15,268 bases of DNA from a bacterium (GTDB lineage Bacteria > Planctomycetota > B15-G4 > JADJEK01), in contig JAUIEL010000064.1 in assembly GCA_030428825.1 (NCBI GenBank), positions 1-15,268 on the forward strand. The letters run 5' to 3'. This document shows, piece after piece, positions 6,698-14,593 of the stretch. The position numbers were made by a program, and so were the translations under genes. The notes beneath the pieces are model-generated. The model saw only the letters and a program-made list of their open reading frames with translations, made no database searches and had not been told where the DNA came from. How positions within the stretch are numbered: the stretch's first letter is position 1; the number at the start of each line of letters is the position of its first letter.

Positions 6698-7644
6698 GCG
6701 ACCCGTGCTCCCTGCTCACCTGCGGCGAGGCGACCGATCGGCAGGTCGCCCTCGAGGAGTACACCGGCGGACTCCCCCGGTGGTGCCCCGGCTGCGGCGA
6801 CCACGCGATCCTCTCCGGCGTGCAGCGGATGCTCGAGTCGGAGCAGGTCGTCCCCGAGCGGACGGTCTTCGTCTCCGGCATCGGCTGCTCGAGTCGCTTC
6901 CCCCACTACGTCAAGACGTACGGCTTCCACGGCATCCACGGCCGCGCCCTCCCGCTCGCGACCGGGATCAAGTTGAGCCGCCCCGAGCTCGACGTCTTCG
7001 CCGTGATGGGCGACGGCGACTGCTGCTCGATCGGCGCGGGCCACTGGATCCACGCCCTCCGCTACAACGTCGACATGGTCGCCCTCCTGCTCGACAACAA
7101 CATCTACGGGCTGACCAAGAACCAGTCGTCCCCGACCACGCCGCAGGGGCACCCGAGCAACACCGCGCCGGACGGCGCGTGGCTGCCCGCGCTGAACCCG
7201 CTGACCGTGACCCTCGGCGTGACGAACGCCTCGTTCGTGGCGCAGACGGCGGACTGGGCGCCGAGCCACCTGTACGAGACCCTCCGGGCGGCGCACCGCC
7301 ACCGGGGGTTCTCGTTCGTGCGGATCCTCCAGCGCTGCCCCGTCTTCACGCCGGGGATCTTCATGGAGGCGGTCCGGAAGCCGGAGCGCATCGAGCTCCT
7401 GGTCCACGACGACGGCGTCCGCGACGAGGCGGCCGAGGAGCTGTACGAGCACCACGTCGCGCACGACCCCTCCGACCTGAACGAAGCCCGCCGCCTCGCC
7501 GAGACGAGCGAACACATCCGACTCGGGGTCTTCCACCGGGACCCGAGCCGGCCGACGTACGAGACGACGCGGCGCCTCCCGGTCTTCACGGCCGAGGAGA
7601 GGATCGCCGTCCTGACGCGGGAGCTCGATCGCCATGCGGTCTGA
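6694..7644 (+). CDS. korB: 2-oxoglutarate (2-oxoacid):ferredoxin oxidoreductase, beta subunit
   Basis: This is the thiamine-diphosphate-binding beta subunit, 316 residues, partner of the gene just upstream. GDGD at 106-109 and NNIYGLTKNQ at 135-144 form the Mg/TPP site. The single [4Fe-4S] cluster ligands appear complete: Cys31 and Cys34 in WCPGCGDH, Cys65 in GIGCSS and Cys215 in LQRCPVF, with family-like spacing. No extra ferredoxin domain is present, as expected for the Kor type. GGAG stands 7 bases before ATG 6694, and the ATGA overlap with korA implies coupled translation. The tail after about 235 is longer than the minimal fold. The next gene starts inside this one (11-base overlap). Confidence 0.94.
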   Translation: MSDPCSLLTCGEATDRQVALEEYTGGLPRWCPGCGDHAILSGVQRMLESEQVVPERTVFVSGIGCSSRFPHYVKTYGFHGIHGRALPLATGIKLSRPELDVFAVMGDGDCCSIGAGHWIHALRYNVDMVALLLDNNIYGLTKNQSSPTTPQGHPSNTAPDGAWLPALNPLTVTLGVTNASFVAQTADWAPSHLYETLRAAHRHRGFSFVRILQRCPVFTPGIFMEAVRKPERIELLVHDDGVRDEAAEELYEHHVAHDPSDLNEARRLAETSEHIRLGVFHRDPSRPTYETTRRLPVFTAEERIAVLTRELDRHAV

Positions 7645-8659
7645 CGACGACGCGATCCCCCGGGCGGAGAAGGCGATCCAAGGCCCGATGCGGGCGTTCC
7701 GCTCCGCGCTCGCCACCACGGTCGAGGAGCTGCGGGGGATCGTCGCGGCCCACCACGCCGCGGTCTCCGGCGACGCCGAGGACGAGCGGGCCGAGCTCGG
7801 ACCGTTCGCCTCCGGCCGGATCGACGCCGACCGGTTCTCGGCCCTCCTCGGCGCCTCGGAGACGCTCGACGATCAGTCGATCGGCGCGATCGAGGCGGCG
7901 CACGCGGTCCTCGCCGAATCGAGCCGGCGCGGCACCGACCTCGCGCGCGTCGACGTCCGCGCCGGCGAGGACGTCTGCGCCGCCGTCCGACGCGCGACCT
8001 CCGAGATCGGTCGGACGTTCGGCGCGGCCCGCGTCGCCGGGCTGGCGCGTTCCCACCGCTACGTCGCGCGCGACCACGCCCGGATGCTCGAGCGGTTCGA
8101 CCACGCCTCGTGGAACGACGCCGAACGCGCGCTCGCGCCGCCCCTCCTCGTCGTCGCCGACGGCGCCGACCCGCAGCTCGAAGGGCTCGCGACGTACCTC
8201 GACGGCCGCCAGAAGCTCGTGCTCGTCCTCCGCGACCCGACCCCGCCCGCCCCGTTGGCGCGGTTCGTCACCCCCGGGACGTTCGTCCTGCAGACCGGCG
8301 ACGCGGATCTCCTCGACCGTTTCCTGGCGTTCGACGGACCCGGAGTCGCGGCGCTGGTGCCGGACGGCGCCGCGCGGTTCGCCCACGACCCCTCCCTCGG
8401 CGCGCGGGTGTGGGAGCGCCTCGTCGTCGAGCACCTCCCCGATCCCGCGACGACCCGGCGCGTCGGGAGCCGCAGCGCGTGGCAGCAGGCCGAGGACCTC
8501 CGCCTCCTCGCCGACCTCGCGACGCCGCCGCCGGCCGGCGCCGCCGCGCCCGCCCCCACCCCCGCGGCCGCCGCGGCACCCGCCGCCGCCGAGCCGATCG
8601 ACCGTCTCGCGACGTGGCTGCTCCGCCACGCCGAGCTCGAGACGGAGCCGGCGGGGTGA
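7634..8659 (+). CDS. Unrecognised 341-residue protein embedded between korB and rnfB
   Basis: I cannot assign a family. The start ATG 7634 overlaps korB by 11 bases, with GGGAG about 10 bases upstream. The stop lies 4 bases before the rnfB start, so it is firmly part of the operon. Residues 1-165 look helical and charged. Residues about 170-245 look like an alternating beta/alpha fold (LLVVADGADPQLEGLATYL, KLVLVLRDP, TFVLQTGDADLLDRFLAF, GVAALVPDGAARFAHDP). Residues 297-320 are an Ala/Pro linker (AGAAAPAPTPAAAAAPAAAE), followed by a short terminal helix (IDRLATWLLRHAEL) that could act as a docking peptide. There is only one cysteine (115), so it carries no iron-sulfur cluster, and I see no membrane segment or signal. 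It may be an accessory or bridging subunit of the oxidoreductase/Rnf complex. This is inferred from position only. Confidence 0.8.
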   Translation: MRSDDDAIPRAEKAIQGPMRAFRSALATTVEELRGIVAAHHAAVSGDAEDERAELGPFASGRIDADRFSALLGASETLDDQSIGAIEAAHAVLAESSRRGTDLARVDVRAGEDVCAAVRRATSEIGRTFGAARVAGLARSHRYVARDHARMLERFDHASWNDAERALAPPLLVVADGADPQLEGLATYLDGRQKLVLVLRDPTPPAPLARFVTPGTFVLQTGDADLLDRFLAFDGPGVAALVPDGAARFAHDPSLGARVWERLVVEHLPDPATTRRVGSRSAWQQAEDLRLLADLATPPPAGAAAPAPTPAAAAAPAAAEPIDRLATWLLRHAELETEPAG

Positions 8660-8663
8660 CGCC

Positions 8664-9527
8664 GTGGACCCCGCGAGCCTCGTCGTCGCGGCGGTGATCC
8701 TGGGCGGTGTCGGCACCGTCTTCGGGCTGCTGATCGCCCTGACCCACGCCCGCTTCAAGGTGTGGGAGGACCCGCGCATCGACGCGGTCACCGACATGCT
8801 CCCCGGCGCGAACTGCGGCGCCTGCGGACAGGCGGGGTGCCGGGCGTTCGCGGAGGAGCTCGTCTCCGGCCACGTCCAGCCGGCGGGATGCACGGTGATG
8901 AGCGAGGACGAGCGGGTCGACGTCGCGACGCTGATGGGCGTCGACGCCGGCGCGGCGGTGAAGCGGGTGGCGCGACTCCTCTGCGCGGGCGGCGAGGACG
9001 TCGCGCCGCGCCGGGCCGAGTACCGCGGCCTCCCGACGTGCGGAGCGTCGGCGGCGGTCGCCGGCGGCGGGAAGGACTGCTCGTGGGGCTGCCTCGGTCT
9101 CGGCGACTGCGAGGACGTCTGCGACTTCGACGCCATCACGATGGGCCCGAGCGGGCTCCCGGTGGTCGACGTCGACCGCTGCACCGCGTGCGGCGACTGC
9201 GTCGAGGTCTGCCCGAAGGATCTGTTCGTCCTGATGCCGATCGACCGCCACCTGATCGTCCAGTGCCGGAGCCTCCTCGAGGGGGAGGAGGCGGAGGCGG
9301 CCTGCCGGGTCGCCTGCACCGGCTGCGGGAAGTGCGCCCTCGACGCGAAGCCGGGGGTGATCGAGATCGTGAGCGGGCTCGCGCGCGTCGACGACGCGAG
9401 GTTCGAGCTCGCCGGCCCCGAGGCGATCGGCCGGTGTCCGACCGGCGCGATCGTCTGGGTCGAGGGGGGGCAGTTCGAGTCCCCGGACGGAAGCCGCGGG
9501 CGCGCGCTCGCGAGGAGCGAGGCGTGA
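8664..9527 (+). CDS. rnfB: RnfB-like iron-sulfur subunit of an Rnf complex
   Basis: RnfB receives electrons from ferredoxin in the membrane Rnf complex (ferredoxin:NAD oxidoreductase coupled to ion pumping). The 287 residues show one N-terminal membrane helix (about 5-27), the cytoplasmic Fes cluster domain with Cys51, 54, 59 and 76 (NCGACGQAGC), and then ferredoxin domains. The first pair is complete: Cys139, 143, 149, 153 and Cys173, 176, 179, 183. The last pair keeps only Cys218, 221, 224 and Cys258, the ligands of a single cluster. GTG at 8664 has GGGGTGA close upstream and directly precedes the hydrophobic helix, so I chose it. The stop overlaps the next gene by 4 bases (GTGA). Its closeness to PFOR and Kor genes suggests these enzymes supply its electrons. 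Confidence 0.9.
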   Translation: MDPASLVVAAVILGGVGTVFGLLIALTHARFKVWEDPRIDAVTDMLPGANCGACGQAGCRAFAEELVSGHVQPAGCTVMSEDERVDVATLMGVDAGAAVKRVARLLCAGGEDVAPRRAEYRGLPTCGASAAVAGGGKDCSWGCLGLGDCEDVCDFDAITMGPSGLPVVDVDRCTACGDCVEVCPKDLFVLMPIDRHLIVQCRSLLEGEEAEAACRVACTGCGKCALDAKPGVIEIVSGLARVDDARFELAGPEAIGRCPTGAIVWVEGGQFESPDGSRGRALARSEA

Positions 9528-12500
9528 AGATGTTCCGAACCGAGACGCACGAGGCCGAGGTCGTGAGGTACCCGGGAGCGAGGACCGCCCTCGACGGCAG
9601 CGAGGCGATCGTGGCGATGGAGACCGCCGCCTCGGAGGCGGCCGGCGCCTACCCGATCACGCCGTCGACCCAGATGGGCGAGGGATGGGCTCTGGCCGTC
9701 GCCGCCGGCCGCCCGAACGTCCACGGCCGGAGGCTGATCTTCTTCGAGCCGGAGGGGGAGCACGCCGCCGCCGCGGTCACCGCCGGGATGAGCCTCGTCG
9801 GCCTCCGCTCGACCAACTTCTCGTCCGGCCAGGGGATCGCGTACATGCACGAGTCGCTCTACCCGGCGGTCGGGAAGCGGCTCACGTACGTGCTGAACAT
9901 GGCGTGCCGCGCCATGACGAAGCACGCGCTGAACGTCCACGCCGGCCACGACGACTACCACGCGATCGACGACACCGGGTTCTTCCAGCTCTTCGCGAAG
10001 GACGCGCAGGAGGCGGCCGACCTCAACCTGATCTGTCACCGGATCGCCGAGCTGTCCCTGAACCCCGGCATCTGCGCCCAGGACGGATTCCTCACCAGCC
10101 ACGTCATCGAGACCGCGTACCTCCCCGAGCGGGAGCTCGTGAAGGAGTACCTCGGCGACCCGGCCGACCGGATCGTCTCGCCGACCCCGGCCCAGCGCCT
10201 CGTGTTCGGCGAGCACCGCCGCCGCATCCCCGAGATGTTCGATCACGACGACCCGGCGATGCTCGGCGTGGTGCAGAACCAGGACTCGTACGCGCAGGGC
10301 GTCGCCGCGCAGCGCCCGTTCTACTTCGACCACGTCGCCGAGCTGACCGACCGCGCGTTCGCGGAGTACGCGCGGCTGACCGGACGGCGCTACGAACGCG
10401 CCATGGGGTACCGGCTGGACGACGCCGAGTACGTCCTCGCGGGCCAGGGGTCGGTCGTCGCCAACGCGGAGGCCGTCGTCGACCACCTCCGCTCGACGAA
10501 GCGTCTGAAGGTCGGCGTGCTCGATCTGAAGATGTTCCGGCCGTTCCCGACCGACGTCGTCAGCCGGCTGCTGAAGGGGAAGCGCGCGGTCTGCGTGCTC
10601 GAACGCGTCGACCAGCCGCTCGCCGTCGACCCGCCGCTCCTGCGCGAGCTGAGGGCGGCGATGGGGAAGGCGGTCGAGAACGCGCGGACGAAGGGGAGCG
10701 CCCCCCACGCCGGCGTCGAGCCCTGCCGCCCGGGCGACGTCCCGGACTTCTACTCCGCCTGCTTCGGCCTCGGCAGCCGTGACCTCCAGCCCGGCGACCT
10801 CGTCGCCGCCGTGTACGACATGACCCGCGGCGGGCGCCGGCAGTTCTACCTCGGCATCGAGTTCGTGCGGAAGGAGACGCGCATCCCGAAGCAGCAGATC
10901 TGGCAGGAGAAGCTGCTCGACGCGTACCCCCACCTCGCCGACCTCTCGCTGCCGCGGGTGAGCACGCCGGACCTGATGCCGGAGGGGGCGGTCTCCGTCC
11001 GCATCCACTCCGTCGGCGGCTGGGGCGCGATCACCATGGGGAAGAACCTCGCGCTGACCTCGTCCGAGCTGTTCGGCCTGCACGTGAAGGCGAACCCGAA
11101 GTACGGCTCGGAGAAGAAGGGGCAGCCGACCACGTTCTACGCGACCCTCGCGAACGCGCCGATCCGCCTGAACTGCGAGCTGACGAAGGTCGACGTCGTC
11201 CTCTCCCCCGACCCGAACGTCTTCCGCCACTCGAACCCGCTCGCCGGGCTCGCCGAGGGCGGGACGTTCGTCATGCAGTGGGACCGGTCGTCCGACGAGT
11301 TCTGGGCCGCGCTCCCGGCGGCCGCCCAGCGCACGATCCGTCGCCGTCGGATCCGCGTCTTCCACGTCGACGCGTTCCGGATCGCGGCCGACGAGGCCTC
11401 CGACCCCGAGCTCCGCTACCGGATGCAGGGGACCGCCTTCATGGGCGCGTTCTTCAGGGTCACGCCGCTGGCCCGCGACCACGGGCTCGACGAGGAGCGC
11501 CTCTTCTCCGGCATCCGCTCCCGCGTGGAGCAGAAGTTCGGGAAGCTCGGCGAGCGCGTCGTCGACGACAACGTCCGCGTCATCCGGCGCGGCCACGACG
11601 AGGTCGTCGAGCTCGACGTCGCCGGCCGCGACGAGGGGACGGCGGAGGACGGGCGCCTCCCCGAGCGTCCCGACGCCTTCGACACCGGCCACGCCCGCGG
11701 CGGCGTCGGCGACCCGGGGCGGTTCTGGGAGCAGGTCTGCCACCTCTACAAGACGGGCGACGACGTCCTGGCCGACCCGTTCGCGGCGATCTCCGCCATC
11801 CCCGCCGCCACGAGCACGATGCGCGACATGACCGACGTCCGGTTCGAGGTCCCGGACTTCATCCCGTCGAAGTGCACCGGCTGCTCGCAGTGCTGGACGC
11901 AGTGTCCGGACGCCGCGATCCCCGGGCTGGTGACGCCGGTCGACGACCTGCTGCTCGCGACGTTCCGGCAGGTCGGCAAGGAGCGTCCGGTCGACGACCT
12001 GCGCCGGCTCGTCAAGCCGCTGACGAAGGAGTGCCGCCGCATCCTGGCCGGATCGCCGTTCACGACGTTCTCCGACGTGCTCGCCCTCGCCTACGAGACC
12101 GTGGTCGACAAGCTCGCCCCGCCGCCCGAGAAGCGGAAGGAGCTCGACCGGGAGTTCCTCGCCGTCCACGCCGAGCTGGCGGACTTCCCGCTGACGAAGG
12201 TCGCCCCGTTCTTCGACGTCCCGGAGGCGAAGGAGAAGGGGACCGGCGGCCTCCTCTCCATCACCGTCAACCCGGAGGCGTGCAAGGGCTGCAACATCTG
12301 CGTCGACGTCTGCCCCGACGGCGCGCTGGTGACCGTGAAGCAGAACGAGGCGGTGGTCGACCGGCTCCGCCGGCACTGGCGCCTCTGGAAGGCGCTACCG
12401 GACACCGACGACCGGTACGTCAACGTCGCGAGCCTCGAGGAGGGGATCGGCGTCCTCCCGTCGCTCCTCCTGAAGAAGGAGGCGTACCGCTCGATGATGG

Positions 12501-14578
12501 GCGGCGACGGCGCGTGCATGGGTTGCGGCGAGAAGACCGCCCTCCACCTCGTCCTCTCCGCGGTCGACGCCCGGCAGCGACCGCGGGTGGCCGACCACGT
12601 GACGCGGCTCGACGACCTGATCGACCGCCTCGACCGAGCGGCGCGCGACCGGCTCGCGCAGGGGGCCGACCTCGACCGCCTCCTCGACGGCGCCGCCCAC
12701 GTCGAGCTCGACGTCCCGCCCGAACGGGCCGCGGAGGTCGAACGGATGGTCGAGACCCTGGCCGCGCTGAAGGACCTCCGCTGGCGCTACACGGCGGGGC
12801 CGAGCGGCAAGGGGCGCGCGAAGGTCGGCTTCACGAACTCGACCGGCTGCTCCTCGGTCTGGGGGAGCACCTATCCGTACAACCCGTACCCGTTCCCCTG
12901 GGTGAACCACCTGTTCCAGGACGCCCCGTCGATCGCGATCGGGATCTTCGAGGGGCAGATGCGGAAGATGGCGGACGGCTTCGTCGCCGTGCGGCGCGCC
13001 GAGCTGCTGCTGTCCGGCGCGTACGACGCCGACGAGCACGAGGCGTACTTCGCCCGGTTCGACTGGCGCGAGTTCACGGACGACGAGTTCCACCTCTGCC
13101 CGCCGCTGTTCGCGGTCGGCGGGGACGGCGCGATGATGGACATCGGCTTCCAGAACCTCTCCCGCCTGATGGCCTCGGGGAAGCCGATCCGCGTCGTCGT
13201 CCTCGACACGCAGGTCTACTCGAACACCGGCGGCCAGGCGTGCACCTCCGGCTTCCACGGCCAGGTCTCCGACATGGCGGCGTACGGCCAGGGGCAGCAC
13301 GGGAAGGAGGAGACGCGCAAGGAGCTCGCCCTCCTCGCGATCGCCCACCGGCACACCTACGTCCTGCAGTCGTCCCAGGCGGCGCCGGCCCACCTGCTCG
13401 GCGGCGTCCTGCAGGGGCTGCAGTCGAAGCGGCCGGCGGTCTTCCTCCTCCACTGCCCCTGCCCGCCCGAGCACGGCCTCCCGGACGACGCCGCGTCGCG
13501 CGCGGCGCGCCTCGCCCTCGAGTGCCGGTCGTTCCCGCTCCTCCGGTACGACCCGGACGCGTCGAGCTCGCTCGCCGACTGCCTCAGCCTCGACGGCAAC
13601 CCCGCGATCGACGACCGCTGGCCGTCGTACGAGCTGAAGTACGTCGACGACGACGGGACCGAACGGGCGATGACCGTGCCGCTGACGGTCGCCGACTGGG
13701 CGTGCACCGAAGCGCGCTTCAAGAAGCACTTCCGCCCCGCGCGCGACGACGAGGAGTTGGTCCCGTTCCACGAGCTGCTCGAGCGGCCCCCCGACGAGCG
13801 GGAGGGGGTCGAGTCGTTCATCCACACCATCGATCCGCGGCGCCGCCTCCGCCGCCTCGCGGTCTCCACGGAGATCGTCGAGCTCGCCGAGGAGCGCCTC
13901 CTCTATTGGTCGCAGCTTCGCCAGATGGCCGGCCTCGAGGTCGGCGAGTCGACGCTCGACGGCGTCCGCGCGACGTTGGAGGACGAGTTCGAGGCGAAGG
14001 CGACCGCCCTCCGGGCCGAGTACGAGACCAAGATGGCCGAGCTCCGCGCGACCTATCCCGCCGTCGTCGCCCGCAAGATGGCGGAGGGCCTCCTCCGCGC
14101 CGGCGAGGACCGCACCGTCTCCCAGCTCCTCGCAGAGGCCGACGCCCTCCCCCCGATCGACCTCGGGAACGGCGCGCCCGCGGCGACCTCGTCGACCCTC
14201 ACCCTCGACCCCGCTGCGAAGGCCCCGGCGTCTCCACCCGAGGAGGCCCCCGCCTCTCCTCCCTCGCCGTCCTCTCCTTCCTCTCCTCCCTCTTCCGAAG
14301 ACGAACTCGAGGAGGCCGACGACTTCGCCGTCGAGGCGTTCATCGACACCGCGCGCTGCACCTCCTGCAACGAGTGCACCAACCTGAACTCGCGCATCTT
14401 CGCCTACGACGACAAGAAGCGAGCGTACGTCAAGGACCCGAGGGGAGGACCGTTCAAGGACATCGTCGTCGCCGCCGAGCGCTGCCCGGTCGGCATCATC
14501 CACCCCGGCACGCCGCTGAACCCGAAGGAGAAGGATCTCGAGAAGTGGGTGAAGCGGGCCGCGCGGTTCGACGGCTGA
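9524..14578 (+). CDS. Giant pyruvate:ferredoxin oxidoreductase-like fusion with C-terminal ferredoxin
   Basis: This is a single-chain 2-oxoacid:ferredoxin oxidoreductase of 1684 residues, against about 1170-1200 for ordinary NifJ/PFOR. Order: pyrimidine domain with YPITPST (43-49); GQGS transketolase-C-like domain (about 300-365); gamma domain (about 487-690, VGGWGAITMGKNLA); two-cluster ferredoxin domain (Cys784/787/790/794 and 920/923/926/930); TPP domain (CMGCGEK 998-1004, TGCSS with Cys1109, GDGAMMD from 1200, DTQVYSNTGGQ 1228-1238, HCPCPPEHG from 1310). Thr46, Glu79 and Arg129 keep the spacing of Thr31, Glu64 and Arg114 in Desulfovibrio africanus PFOR. After the PFOR part come helices (about 1440-1545, coiled-coil-like EDEFEAKATALRAEYETKMAEL), a Pro/Ser linker (about 1565-1592) and a single-cluster ferredoxin (Cys1612, 1615, 1618, 1654). 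GTG 9524 fits AGGAG (6 bases) and the 4-base overlap; ATG 9530 is the alternative. Pyruvate is likely but other 2-oxoacids are possible. Confidence 0.9.
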   Translation: MKMFRTETHEAEVVRYPGARTALDGSEAIVAMETAASEAAGAYPITPSTQMGEGWALAVAAGRPNVHGRRLIFFEPEGEHAAAAVTAGMSLVGLRSTNFSSGQGIAYMHESLYPAVGKRLTYVLNMACRAMTKHALNVHAGHDDYHAIDDTGFFQLFAKDAQEAADLNLICHRIAELSLNPGICAQDGFLTSHVIETAYLPERELVKEYLGDPADRIVSPTPAQRLVFGEHRRRIPEMFDHDDPAMLGVVQNQDSYAQGVAAQRPFYFDHVAELTDRAFAEYARLTGRRYERAMGYRLDDAEYVLAGQGSVVANAEAVVDHLRSTKRLKVGVLDLKMFRPFPTDVVSRLLKGKRAVCVLERVDQPLAVDPPLLRELRAAMGKAVENARTKGSAPHAGVEPCRPGDVPDFYSACFGLGSRDLQPGDLVAAVYDMTRGGRRQFYLGIEFVRKETRIPKQQIWQEKLLDAYPHLADLSLPRVSTPDLMPEGAVSVRIHSVGGWGAITMGKNLALTSSELFGLHVKANPKYGSEKKGQPTTFYATLANAPIRLNCELTKVDVVLSPDPNVFRHSNPLAGLAEGGTFVMQWDRSSDEFWAALPAAAQRTIRRRRIRVFHVDAFRIAADEASDPELRYRMQGTAFMGAFFRVTPLARDHGLDEERLFSGIRSRVEQKFGKLGERVVDDNVRVIRRGHDEVVELDVAGRDEGTAEDGRLPERPDAFDTGHARGGVGDPGRFWEQVCHLYKTGDDVLADPFAAISAIPAATSTMRDMTDVRFEVPDFIPSKCTGCSQCWTQCPDAAIPGLVTPVDDLLLATFRQVGKERPVDDLRRLVKPLTKECRRILAGSPFTTFSDVLALAYETVVDKLAPPPEKRKELDREFLAVHAELADFPLTKVAPFFDVPEAKEKGTGGLLSITVNPEACKGCNICVDVCPDGALVTVKQNEAVVDRLRRHWRLWKALPDTDDRYVNVASLEEGIGVLPSLLLKKEAYRSMMGGDGACMGCGEKTALHLVLSAVDARQRPRVADHVTRLDDLIDRLDRAARDRLAQGADLDRLLDGAAHVELDVPPERAAEVERMVETLAALKDLRWRYTAGPSGKGRAKVGFTNSTGCSSVWGSTYPYNPYPFPWVNHLFQDAPSIAIGIFEGQMRKMADGFVAVRRAELLLSGAYDADEHEAYFARFDWREFTDDEFHLCPPLFAVGGDGAMMDIGFQNLSRLMASGKPIRVVVLDTQVYSNTGGQACTSGFHGQVSDMAAYGQGQHGKEETRKELALLAIAHRHTYVLQSSQAAPAHLLGGVLQGLQSKRPAVFLLHCPCPPEHGLPDDAASRAARLALECRSFPLLRYDPDASSSLADCLSLDGNPAIDDRWPSYELKYVDDDGTERAMTVPLTVADWACTEARFKKHFRPARDDEELVPFHELLERPPDEREGVESFIHTIDPRRRLRRLAVSTEIVELAEERLLYWSQLRQMAGLEVGESTLDGVRATLEDEFEAKATALRAEYETKMAELRATYPAVVARKMAEGLLRAGEDRTVSQLLAEADALPPIDLGNGAPAATSSTLTLDPAAKAPASPPEEAPASPPSPSSPSSPPSSEDELEEADDFAVEAFIDTARCTSCNECTNLNSRIFAYDDKKRAYVKDPRGGPFKDIVVAAERCPVGIIHPGTPLNPKEKDLEKWVKRAARFDG

Positions 14579-14593
14579 CGGGGTGAACCGGCG

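Noticed and set aside
7586..12376. A 1596-codon open frame on the minus strand opposite rnfB and the giant oxidoreductase
   Set aside because: It is a shadow of very GC-rich coding DNA: arginine-, valine-, glutamate- and leucine-rich repeats, no family motif, and it spans several well-supported plus-strand genes.
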